The notes beneath the pieces are model-generated. The model was not told the origin of the DNA. It searched no databases and saw nothing but the letters and a program-made list of their open reading frames with translations. 33,770 nucleotides of DNA from Candidatus Binatia bacterium (lineage in GTDB: Bacteria > Desulfobacterota > Binatia > HRBIN30), in NCBI GenBank assembly GCA_023150935.1, contig JAKLJW010000048.1:1-33770 (forward strand), in the 5' to 3' direction. Both the position numbers and the translations under genes were made by a program. Positions 1 to 7,383 of the stretch are shown here, one piece after another. Numbering within the stretch: position 1 is the stretch's first letter; each line of letters starts with the position of its first letter.

Positions 1-70
1 CGACAATCTGGCAGGTGAATTCGCTTGCCCGCGGGGTTTATTGGCGCCCGTCGGTGGGCTTACCGCCGGA

Positions 71-265
71 TTAGGGATGGGCGCGAGCGGTTGCAGCAAT
101 CGGACGATCCGCGGGATCTCCGTGGAATGAAGCAGGCAACGCGTCGAGGGCGATGACGATTTCGACGTCGAGGGGGGCGCTCTCGATGACGGTGGCCGCG
201 GCTGCCTCTCGTATCCAGATGTCGAACGGACGATCCAAGACAAGCCGTCCCTTCGCGAACAGCAT
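71..265 (-). pseudogene. VapC-like PIN-domain toxin fragment
   Basis: The frame encodes the middle and late part of a VapC-type PIN ribonuclease. It has the typical AKGRL segment near its start and a HGDPADR-x-IAATAR stretch near its end, which in the family carries one of the metal-binding aspartates. A full VapC is about 125-135 residues; this is 64. The N-terminal LDTxxLLW-type segment is missing because an in-frame stop lies just upstream of the first codons. The C-terminal TRD-type segment is cut off by a stop straight after ATARAHP. It is therefore truncated at both ends. No antitoxin partner is visible. The family call is good; whether the fragment is expressed is unknown. Confidence 0.6.
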
Positions 266-331
266 CTGTGCCTCTCAGCACGGGCTTCGCCCGCAACCCA
301 AAGCGAACAACCAGCCCGTTCGCCCCGAGTA

Positions 332-352
332 GGAGCCCTTCCCCCGGGCTCC
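332..352. other. perfect 7-bp hairpin in the 266-407 gap
   Basis: GGAGCCC and GGGCTCC form a perfect 7-bp stem around a 7-nt loop. It lies about 55 nt beyond the stop of the minus-strand membrane protein gene that ends at 408. No T-run follows on either strand, so it is not a classical intrinsic terminator. It could be a weak terminator or a remnant of a repeat. Nothing else was recognised in the short gap from 266 to 407. Confidence 0.3.
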
Positions 353-407
353 GTGTAGAAGGACCCGCTACGTGCGCCGCCCAACTCTGGTACGTAGCGC
401 CCGCCGA

Positions 408-2099
408 CTAACGCGGCATCAGGTCCCGGCGCACGTACACCGCCACCGTTTCGTGCCCCGGCACCGCAAGTAGAGCGAACCCGGCCGCCTCCGGGTCGTC
501 CTGAAAGCGCCGCCAGTAAGGATCGTTGACCCGAAAACTGTCGCGCCCGCCCTCCAGATTGACCACCACCCCGATGTCGCGATCCCGCATGTAGGCGGCG
601 AGCGGTTCGTTACCCTTCTGCCAGACCTTCACCTCGTTAAACCCGCTCCCCAGCATCTCGCCGACGCCATCGGTCAGGGTCAGGACCTGCACCGGACCCG
701 CTAGCTCCAGGGCGCGGATGAAGCGAACCGTATCGGTCAGACGGCGCCTCACCGCGATCTCGCCCATGAACGGCGAGCCACGCACCTCGTACGCCGAAGG
801 CAGGACGAACGGTGTCGGCACCGCCGCAAGGCATAACGACACCGCCACCACGCGTACCCCCCACGACAACCGCGCCCGCGCCGGAAATACCACCGTCGCC
901 GCCAGAGCCCCCGCCGCCAACAACAACACCCCCGGGATGACAAGGTAGTAGGCCAGAGGGAAGACCACGACCGCCGAGGCCAGACACCAGGCTCCCACGG
1001 CAGCGTACTCGAAGAGCGACTCGCCGTATCGCGTCACGAACGCCCGCCGCCACCCACGCCGCGCGACGGCTGCCAGGATGACTCCCAGGGCCGCGACCGA
1101 TACCAGCACGGTCTCGCCCTTGATCAGCCCCGGCGCCGTCACCGGCGCCAACACCGGGTAATGCGCAAACGCCGACACCGCCAGATAGCGCACCGTTCCG
1201 TGCAGATTGTCGAACAGGTGGCGCGCCACCGCGCCGGGATTGTGCGTAACGGCGCCGAGCATCGTCGCCGCCCCGCCAAACTCCCGCTCCCAGACCGCAA
1301 ACACGTTCAGCCATCCCCCGTGCCACCGGCTCCAGTTCCAGGCGAAGTGCTCCTGAAACGCCAGCAGCAGACGACCGCCGGGCGTGGGGAGCGGCGCACC
1401 GGCGACCACGGCCGCCGTCGCGAAGGCAAGCACGGCCCCCGCCGGCCACAACAGCCGCGTCCCGCTTCCCTCGCCTCCCAGTTCGCCCCGCAACCGCCAG
1501 ACGGCGAAAAGGCACAGAACCACGGCCCCGGGGTAAAGCTCCGGCCGTGCGTACGACGCCAGCAACACGCCGACCGTCGCGACGCTCGCCCTTCTCGCAC
1601 CCGCCGGACAGATCTCCGCGACGGTGAATCCGGCCAGCACGACCATCAGCGCAAACGCACTGGACTTGCCGTACAACGGCACGTTCAAGTCGCTGGCCAG
1701 AAACAGAAGCGCGGCCCCGCCGGCGATCGCCGTGCGGCGCGTTACTACGGCGAGATAAACGTACAGCAGCAGCGACGTACCGAGCGACAGGCCGCATACG
1801 TTAGCCGCGTAGACGGCGAGCGGATCGCCCCACAGTGCCGCAAACGGCTTGAGCCACAGGGCATACAGCGGCCCCCACGATGCGTCGCGGCCGAGAATAT
1901 CGACCAGTGGCAGGCGCGCCATGTGGATGTAATACGGATCCATCGACGTCATGGGGTCGAGGATTTCCGTCAGGCCCGACAGATAGCGGCAGTTGGCCGC
2001 CACCACGACCAGGAAACCGAGGACGGCGGCGCCGCGGTCGAACGTTCCGCGGGTCGTCCTAATTCGGCCCGCCTGGTCGCCGGCCAGCAGAGACCGCAC
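408..2099 (-). CDS. Polytopic membrane protein, GT-C glycosyltransferase-like
   Basis: This is a 563-residue protein with about ten hydrophobic segments and a soluble C-terminal domain of roughly 110 residues. An acidic loop after the first hydrophobic segment (DPMTSMDPYY) and a later ARPEL motif fit GT-C enzymes that use polyprenyl-phosphate sugars (the PMT/ArnT superfamily), but no specific member is recognised. A longer frame reaches 2303, but its extra codons overlap the upstream radical SAM gene and look like shadow sequence. The GTG at 2099 lies one base after the TAA of that gene, suggesting translational coupling. A second GT-C-like protein at 13820-15400 shares the ARPE motif and overall layout. 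Membrane topology is well supported; the glycosyltransferase role is inference. Confidence 0.72.
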   Translation of the reverse strand: MRSLLAGDQAGRIRTTRGTFDRGAAVLGFLVVVAANCRYLSGLTEILDPMTSMDPYYIHMARLPLVDILGRDASWGPLYALWLKPFAALWGDPLAVYAANVCGLSLGTSLLLYVYLAVVTRRTAIAGGAALLFLASDLNVPLYGKSSAFALMVVLAGFTVAEICPAGARRASVATVGVLLASYARPELYPGAVVLCLFAVWRLRGELGGEGSGTRLLWPAGAVLAFATAAVVAGAPLPTPGGRLLLAFQEHFAWNWSRWHGGWLNVFAVWEREFGGAATMLGAVTHNPGAVARHLFDNLHGTVRYLAVSAFAHYPVLAPVTAPGLIKGETVLVSVAALGVILAAVARRGWRRAFVTRYGESLFEYAAVGAWCLASAVVVFPLAYYLVIPGVLLLAAGALAATVVFPARARLSWGVRVVAVSLCLAAVPTPFVLPSAYEVRGSPFMGEIAVRRRLTDTVRFIRALELAGPVQVLTLTDGVGEMLGSGFNEVKVWQKGNEPLAAYMRDRDIGVVVNLEGGRDSFRVNDPYWRRFQDDPEAAGFALLAVPGHETVAVYVRRDLMPR

Positions 2100-2100
2100 C

Positions 2101-3816
2101 TTACTGGATGCTCGCGGCGCCGGCGTCGGGCGACGCTCCGCGCAGCAGCCTGACGAGGTCGTCGATGACGGCCCTCGCCCCACCCTCGTCTGCGGGCGCG
2201 GCAGAACGGAAATCGACCCCCACTTGCGAGCGGCTCCCTCGCACCCCCAGCGCAAAGCGCAGATCCACGTGCGCCCCCGCGGGGCCGCGAACCACCAGCT
2301 CACCCGTGCTCTCGTCCGCCCACCGCAACCGGTCGAGGCGCCAGCCCGGCCGGGAGAACCCGCTGTGCAGCCGCTCGGCGAGCAACGCGACCCGCTGACG
2401 CCCCCGCCTCATCAGCGCCCGGCGCAGGGCGCGGTCGACGGCGTCGTGTGCCGGCTCCGGTCCGGCACCCGGAGCCAATCCCTCCGCCAGCCGGCCGCGC
2501 ACCCAGACCAGCAGGTCATCCAGCGCCTCCGCCGACACCTCGAGGTCGGCGTCCGCCTCGACATCGTAGGCCTCGCAACGCAGGACGTGATGCGGGACCG
2601 TCCCGGGCGCCACGATGCCCAGTCTGACCTCGCCGCCCCCGGCATACGCCAGCTCGATCTCGACGCGGCGCCGGCGGTCCTCGCTACGCTCGTGGAGTAA
2701 ACGCCATTGTGCCGGCAGCTCACCGCCAACGAGGGCGGCACGCAATGGCCCGAGCAGCGGTTCGATGAGCAGGACGAGATTGCGGCGCGCCGGGTCGCGG
2801 ACCAGCAACTCGCCGCGACTGACCGGGCGGAACTCGTCACTGCCGTGCAATTCGAGGTAGCCGCGGAACACGCCCGTGCAGCGCGAGCGAAACACGCAGC
2901 CGTCGCACCCGGGCAGGTACCTGCGCAACGACGAGTGCCAGGCGTACTTGTTCATCGCGTCTTCGAGCGCGCTGCCGTCCGAGGACTTGGTGATCGTCTC
3001 CTGCCCGCCGTGATGAATGCTCGATCCCCACTCCGGCAGGATGCAGTACGGCAGGTTGCCGATGTTGACGTCGAACTCGGGATCGGTTCGTTCGAAGCCC
3101 TCCAGCATTGCGGCATAGTACGGCGCCATGTTGGAGTAACGCGGCATGATCTCTCGCAGGTACGCCTCGTCGCGTTCGCCGGCGCTCTCCGGGCGCACGA
3201 TGTCGACGTGCAGTTGCCGCACGCCGTAGCGGGCCAGCAGCTCGGGATACGCCGGCAACGATCGATAGCTGCGCTCGTTGACGCACATGTTGGCGGTAAC
3301 GAGCTGGCCACGGCGCTGCAGCTCGCCGAGACCGTAGAGGATCCGGTCGAACGAATCCTCCCGGCCCGTGGTGGTGACGTGCGCGTCGGCCGTCGCTCCC
3401 TGAATGGAGATCCGCCACTCGAAGCGGCCGAGCGCCGTGACCGCATCGATGAAACCCGGATGTGGGAACATCACCCCGTTGGTGAAGATGACTATCTGCT
3501 CGAACCCGATCTCGACCGCTCTCGCAAGCGCGTCCAGAAAACGCTTGTGAATGGTCGGCTCGCCGCCGAGAAACGTCACGTGGGTGGCGCCGCGCGCCCG
3601 CGCTTCCTCCAACGCCTCGACGATCGGCTCGATCGCAATGGGCCGGGCGATCTTCAGCGCACTGAGCTGCCCGCTGGAACAGAACACGCAGCGGTTGTTG
3701 CACAGATGCCCGAGCTGAATCTCGAACCGGTGCCCCGAGCCCGAGGTCGTCACGGTCGTGGCCGCGCGCCGATCCTCCACGCTGATGTTCGACTCGGCAG
3801 GCATGCGTGCTTGCAT
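2101..3816 (-). CDS. Radical SAM protein with auxiliary Fe-S cysteines and C-terminal extension
   Basis: This 571-residue protein has the canonical CX3CX2C loop (Cys39, Cys43, Cys46) that binds the SAM-cleaving 4Fe-4S cluster, followed by GGEPT at 84-88. After the barrel come Cys258 (in a PYCILP context) and a CX2CX5C set (Cys304, Cys307, Cys313). These are probable ligands for a twitch/SPASM-like auxiliary cluster. Residues 340-565 are an extra region with two beta-rich repeats (about 383-448 and 500-560) that I cannot assign. The ATG at 3816 is taken as the start; an ATG at 3804 is equally possible because neither has a clear ribosome binding site. The gene is followed one base later by the GT-C-like gene. 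Radical SAM assignment is near certain; the substrate is unknown, with peptide or small-molecule modification both possible. Confidence 0.92.
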   Translation of the reverse strand: MQARMPAESNISVEDRRAATTVTTSGSGHRFEIQLGHLCNNRCVFCSSGQLSALKIARPIAIEPIVEALEEARARGATHVTFLGGEPTIHKRFLDALARAVEIGFEQIVIFTNGVMFPHPGFIDAVTALGRFEWRISIQGATADAHVTTTGREDSFDRILYGLGELQRRGQLVTANMCVNERSYRSLPAYPELLARYGVRQLHVDIVRPESAGERDEAYLREIMPRYSNMAPYYAAMLEGFERTDPEFDVNIGNLPYCILPEWGSSIHHGGQETITKSSDGSALEDAMNKYAWHSSLRRYLPGCDGCVFRSRCTGVFRGYLELHGSDEFRPVSRGELLVRDPARRNLVLLIEPLLGPLRAALVGGELPAQWRLLHERSEDRRRRVEIELAYAGGGEVRLGIVAPGTVPHHVLRCEAYDVEADADLEVSAEALDDLLVWVRGRLAEGLAPGAGPEPAHDAVDRALRRALMRRGRQRVALLAERLHSGFSRPGWRLDRLRWADESTGELVVRGPAGAHVDLRFALGVRGSRSQVGVDFRSAAPADEGGARAVIDDLVRLLRGASPDAGAASIQ

Positions 3817-3968
3817 GGTAGATCAGGGCGGTTTGGAGTGGCAAGACAATAGCTGTCGAGGATGGGTGGGTCAGGGGGTCGGGGCGTGGGGCCGTCGGGG
3901 TGCGCAGTGCCTCTCTGGCCGTGGCAATCGCCCCCAGGGACAGGTAGCGTGCAAGATCAGGAAGGGAC

Positions 3969-4136
3969 ATGCGGACCCCAGCCACTCCCACGAACCTGAC
4001 CTGCAATCGGAACCGCGCGGACCGCACCGGTCGCGGCTGCGAGGCGACGCTCGAAATCGACGCCACGCGCTCCGGCGCCGACGAGCGGCTGCGGGTCGTG
4101 CCCACACCGGCACGGAATCGATGTCATGTTGGTTAA
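3969..4136 (+). CDS. 55-codon ORF with a degenerate radical SAM motif
   Basis: The ORF is preceded by a good ribosome binding site (AGGAAGG, 2 nt before ...AC-ATG) and uses mostly G or C in third positions for its first 46 or so codons. It overlaps the start of the downstream radical SAM gene by 11 nt, so it could couple to it. Residues 8-16 read TNLTCNRNR. The spacing C-x3-R-x2-R matches the radical SAM CX3CX2C loop with the second and third Cys replaced by Arg, both encoded by CGC, one transition from TGC. The first domain of the 5163-7094 protein starts TNETCNQNC, which is clearly similar. It may be a decayed 5' end of a related radical SAM gene, a small accessory or precursor-like peptide, or chance. 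No function is assigned. Confidence 0.4.
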   Translation: MRTPATPTNLTCNRNRADRTGRGCEATLEIDATRSGADERLRVVPTPARNRCHVG

Positions 4137-5142
4137 CGAAGCGGCACACACGGGCAACCCCCGGGAGGGTACTGGGCCGCGGCTGCTGCAGAAACGACTC
4201 CCCGAGTTCATCCCCGTAACGCCCCGTAGCGCCGTGCTGTTCCGCTTCGGCGAACAGTGCAACAACGACTGTCCGATGTGCAGCAACACCGGCCGGGGCG
4301 ACCTGTTCTTCCACTCGACCGAGGAACTGCTGCGGCGCGTCGCCTTCCTGCGCGACACCGGCTTTCGGCGGGCGGTGGTGACCGGAGGCGAGGCGACCAT
4401 TCATCCGGGATTCTGGCAGGTGGTCGAGCGTCTCGCCGCGTACGCAATGGTCTGGGACACCAACACTCACGGGCGCACGTTCTCGCGTCCGGGCTTCGCC
4501 CGCCGCGCCGTCGACACCGGCCTGCAGCGCGCGATCGTCTCGCTGCACTCCCAGGACCCGGCCACCGGCGCCGCGATCGCCGGGCGCACCGAAGCCGCTC
4601 ACCACGAAGTGGTCGCGGGTATCGAACAGCTTGTGGCCGCCGGTGTCGAGGTGATGCTCAACTGCGTCATTAACCGCCTCAACCTGGAGCAGCTCGACGA
4701 TTATCTACAAGCCGGTTACGCACACTTCGGGCAGCAGGTCATGTACAAGTTCGTCTTTCCGACCACCAGCGGCCGGGGCGGGCAGTGGCCGGCCATCGCG
4801 ACGCTGCGCTACGCCGACGCCCGGGTGCCGCTGGACCGCCTGCGGGCGGCGGCGGCGCGGCTGGGCGTGCGGCTTTTCTTCGAATCATTCCCCAACTGCG
4901 TTCTCGGCGACCCTGCGGCGGTAAACCTGGGCCGGCGCGCGTTCGGGGAGACGCATTACCTCGACGACCGCGCGGGCGATCGCGTCTACTCGATGCGTCA
5001 CATCGAGGCCGCCCTCGCCGTCTACGCCGAGCACTGCCGCACCTGTCCCGCGGTGCGCCGCTGCCCCGGCGTCACGCGCGAGTACGCCCGCACCCACGGC
5101 GTTGACGAGTTGATTCCTTTCGCCGGCCTGCCGGCGGAGTGA
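4126..5142 (+). CDS. Radical SAM protein with auxiliary Fe-S cysteines
   Basis: This 338-residue enzyme has CX3CX2C at Cys45, Cys49 and Cys52 (CNNDCPMC), a glycine-rich SAM-binding strand TGGEATIHPGF near 86-96, and a typical barrel to about residue 250. Cys258 and the trio Cys304, Cys307, Cys313 (CX2CX5C) are probable auxiliary 4Fe-4S ligands. Strikingly, these have the same residue numbers as in the 2101-3816 protein. It lacks that protein's C-terminal extension and ends soon after the auxiliary motif. The ATG at 4126 lies inside the end of the short ORF 3969-4136 and has no clear ribosome binding site of its own, so coupled translation is plausible. It converges with the twin radical SAM gene, leaving only 20 nt between stop codons. 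The substrate is unknown. Confidence 0.9.
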   Translation: MLVNEAAHTGNPREGTGPRLLQKRLPEFIPVTPRSAVLFRFGEQCNNDCPMCSNTGRGDLFFHSTEELLRRVAFLRDTGFRRAVVTGGEATIHPGFWQVVERLAAYAMVWDTNTHGRTFSRPGFARRAVDTGLQRAIVSLHSQDPATGAAIAGRTEAAHHEVVAGIEQLVAAGVEVMLNCVINRLNLEQLDDYLQAGYAHFGQQVMYKFVFPTTSGRGGQWPAIATLRYADARVPLDRLRAAAARLGVRLFFESFPNCVLGDPAAVNLGRRAFGETHYLDDRAGDRVYSMRHIEAALAVYAEHCRTCPAVRRCPGVTREYARTHGVDELIPFAGLPAE

Positions 5143-5162
5143 CGCCGCCCCGGCCGCCTGCG

Positions 5163-7094
5163 CTACGGACTACAGCCGTCTTGCGCTTCCGTGGCCGCCG
5201 GGGCGGCCGACTGCCGGCACAACTCCCCGGTGCCGTAAAGCTCCGCGTATCCCCGGCGCACGCCGTAACACCGGTAATTCTCGACGCAGCCAACGCAGGC
5301 CTCCCCCTTGACGAACTCACCCACGGAGCTGTCCGTCGTCGCCGGCAACCTGGAAAAGCCGCCGCGTTCGCTCTCGGGAACCAGACACAGCGGCAATCCG
5401 CACATCGAGTCGAAGCCGCTGACCTCGATGCCCGCCGCCCGGGCGCGCTCGAGGCCGACGAGCAGCGGCGGCAGAACGTCGGAGAAGCGTGGAATCAGAT
5501 CCGGCGTCCGCGGCACCACGTCGGTGTGCGCGGCAACGAACGAGAACACGATGCCCACCCGTGGCCAGCGCGCGGCGACGAAATCCACGTAACGCGGGAA
5601 GTCCAGGTAGTTCGTCCGGCAGAAGACGAAGTTCAAACGCACCGGCAGGTCGGCCTCGGCGAGCCGATCGAGACCGCGCACCGTGGCTGCCCACGTTCCC
5701 GGCGCCCCGGTGATGGCGTCGGAGATCTCCGCGGTCGAACCGTGCAACGAGATCATCGCCCGATCGACGCCGGCGTCGACGAGTTCCCGGGTCAACGCCG
5801 CATCGGCGAGACGAATGGCGTTGCTCTGCAACTCCACGCAACGAACGCCGAGTCGCTTCGCGAGTCGCACGTACTCGCACAGATTGGGGTTCAACGTCGG
5901 CTCGCCCCCGGACAGCACCAGCACGGCCCGCTCCCGCCCGGCAGCCGCGATCGCCGCCCGCACGGTCTCCTCCGCGGCCGGCGGCAGGTGCGTCGAGACG
6001 AAGCAGAATTCGCATCCCTGGTTGCAGTGGAAGTTCACGCGCACCGTGTACTCGGGCACCGCACCGTAGACGCTGCTGCGCAAAACGTCGCGACCGACGG
6101 CCTCCCGCGCCACCTGCTCCGCGATCGACGAGAGCACCGTGAGACGACGGCGCACGCGATGGGCGACGATGGGGCGGACCGTCTTCGACAGTGGCGACGA
6201 CCGGGCCGCTTCCGGGAAGCCCGGACAGCGGTCGCTGACGACGCAGGCGCCGCAGGCATCGACTCTCGCGAAGCCCGGGAGCGAGGCGTAGCCCCGGTTC
6301 AGCGCAAAGAGATGGGCCACCCGCTCGGGTTTCGGGAAGATGCAGGGCGGAACGAACGTCGCCTGGTCGAACCGCACCGCGAACCCGAGACCGCGAGCGC
6401 TGTCGGCAATGGCGGTGACCGCCGCGGCAACGTCCTCCAGCGGCGCGCACTCGCGCGGATCGGGGGCCGCGGTCGGGACGACCAGGACGAGTCCCGTAAC
6501 CGGAAGGGCGGCCGCGGCGATCTCGCCCGGCAACGCGACGACAAGGCTGGCGTTGCGCCTGACGATCGGCGTCGTCACCTCGACGCTCACGCCCGCCGCC
6601 GCAAGCGCCCGGATACCGCGGATCGCCGCGTCGAAACCGCCGGGATCGCGCGTGATCGCATCGGCGGCCGGCCCCCAGGCCACAAGCTGCACGCGCGCCG
6701 CGCACAAACCGGCCGCCACGAGGCTCTGTGCGCGAGGCTCATCGATGAGCGCCGCATTGGTCTCGAGCACAACCCGCTTGCCGCCCTCGGCGGCGCGCCG
6801 CACCAGATCGGCAAGGTCGCTGCGCAAGGTCGGTTCGCCGCCGGTGAGCCAGATTTCCTGCGTGTCCCCTGCCCGCGCCTCCAGAATTCGACGCCGCACC
6901 GCCGGTCGGGCGACGAACTCCGGCTGCTCGGCCGCGCGGCGCGCGTTGCAGAACCAGCAGTTCTGGTTGCAGGTCTCGTTGGTTACGACACGTTGCACAC
7001 GCATGACGGAAGTCTCAACCAGCCACGGCGTAGACGCCAGCGGGTCGAAGCGCTCCCGCCGCCGTTGTAGAACGCCGGCAACGACGTCGCGCAA
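5163..7094 (-). CDS. Twin radical SAM protein (two complete domains)
   Basis: One 643-residue chain carries two full radical SAM modules. The first has CNQNCWFC (Cys42, Cys46, Cys49), GGEPT at 85-89, then Cys251 and CX2CX5C at Cys281, Cys284, Cys290. The second has CNQGCEFC (Cys357, Cys361, Cys364), GGEPT at 396-400, then Cys570 and CX2CX5C at Cys600, Cys603, Cys609. Each module therefore has its own predicted auxiliary cluster site. Most radical SAM proteins have a single catalytic domain. The start used is TTG at 7094; an ATG at 7004 would leave only ten residues before the first cysteine loop, and the intervening sequence looks coding. It is divergent from the ferredoxin-fused radical SAM gene. 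The reaction is unknown; two coupled or sequential steps on one substrate is an inference. Confidence 0.9.
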   Translation of the reverse strand: MRDVVAGVLQRRRERFDPLASTPWLVETSVMRVQRVVTNETCNQNCWFCNARRAAEQPEFVARPAVRRRILEARAGDTQEIWLTGGEPTLRSDLADLVRRAAEGGKRVVLETNAALIDEPRAQSLVAAGLCAARVQLVAWGPAADAITRDPGGFDAAIRGIRALAAAGVSVEVTTPIVRRNASLVVALPGEIAAAALPVTGLVLVVPTAAPDPRECAPLEDVAAAVTAIADSARGLGFAVRFDQATFVPPCIFPKPERVAHLFALNRGYASLPGFARVDACGACVVSDRCPGFPEAARSSPLSKTVRPIVAHRVRRRLTVLSSIAEQVAREAVGRDVLRSSVYGAVPEYTVRVNFHCNQGCEFCFVSTHLPPAAEETVRAAIAAAGRERAVLVLSGGEPTLNPNLCEYVRLAKRLGVRCVELQSNAIRLADAALTRELVDAGVDRAMISLHGSTAEISDAITGAPGTWAATVRGLDRLAEADLPVRLNFVFCRTNYLDFPRYVDFVAARWPRVGIVFSFVAAHTDVVPRTPDLIPRFSDVLPPLLVGLERARAAGIEVSGFDSMCGLPLCLVPESERGGFSRLPATTDSSVGEFVKGEACVGCVENYRCYGVRRGYAELYGTGELCRQSAAPAATEAQDGCSP

Positions 7095-7271
7095 GACCCC
7101 ACTCCACGCCGTCGCGGCCGGGTGGACCCTTCGTTCGGGCCCGGAGAAGCGCCTGACCCCATGGTTCGATTTGTACCCCGCCGTGACGCGTAAGTCATCG
7201 CCGGATTGGGCGCAAGGCCGGTCGGCCTGACGCCGGATCGGGGCGGCCGCTTCTGTCTTGACCGTGCGAGC

Positions 7272-7367
7272 ATGCCGGTGGTAGTCGTAAAAGGTCCCAG
7301 CGAAATGAGACCCGGTGCCGCGATGTACTTGCTCCCGCGTGGCGGGTTAGGGGTGGCGACGCCCTGA
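7272..7367 (+). CDS. 31-codon ORF directly upstream of the radical SAM-ferredoxin gene
   Basis: The ORF begins MPVVVVKGPSEMRPG and ends GGLGVATP. It stops 16 nt before the ATG of the 730-residue radical SAM protein, and the downstream gene's ribosome binding site (7366-7373) overlaps its stop codon. It is positioned like a RiPP precursor or leader peptide. Evidence against is real: its own ribosome binding site is weak, its third-position GC is lower than in neighbouring genes, and the opposite strand is also open across this 289-nt divergent gap. No similarity is recognised. Treat it as a candidate only. Confidence 0.28.
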   Translation: MPVVVVKGPSEMRPGAAMYLLPRGGLGVATP

Positions 7368-7373
7368 GGAGGG
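7366..7373 (+). promoter_or_regulatory. Strong ribosome binding site for the radical SAM-ferredoxin gene
   Basis: GAGGAGGG lies 10 nt before the ATG at 7384 and fixes that start. It overlaps the TGA of the short ORF 7272-7367. Confidence 0.6.
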
Positions 7374-7383
7374 CCGTGGTCCC

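Noticed and set aside
5139..7070. A plus-strand open frame of 643 codons
   Set aside because: It lies antisense to the twin radical SAM gene, is rich in Arg, His and Gln and has no domain signal.
7258..7287. A TTGACC hexamer with TAGTCG 18 nt later, as a possible sigma-70 promoter for the radical SAM-ferredoxin gene
   Set aside because: The -10 match is poor and in high-GC DNA such pairs are common; not strong enough to annotate.
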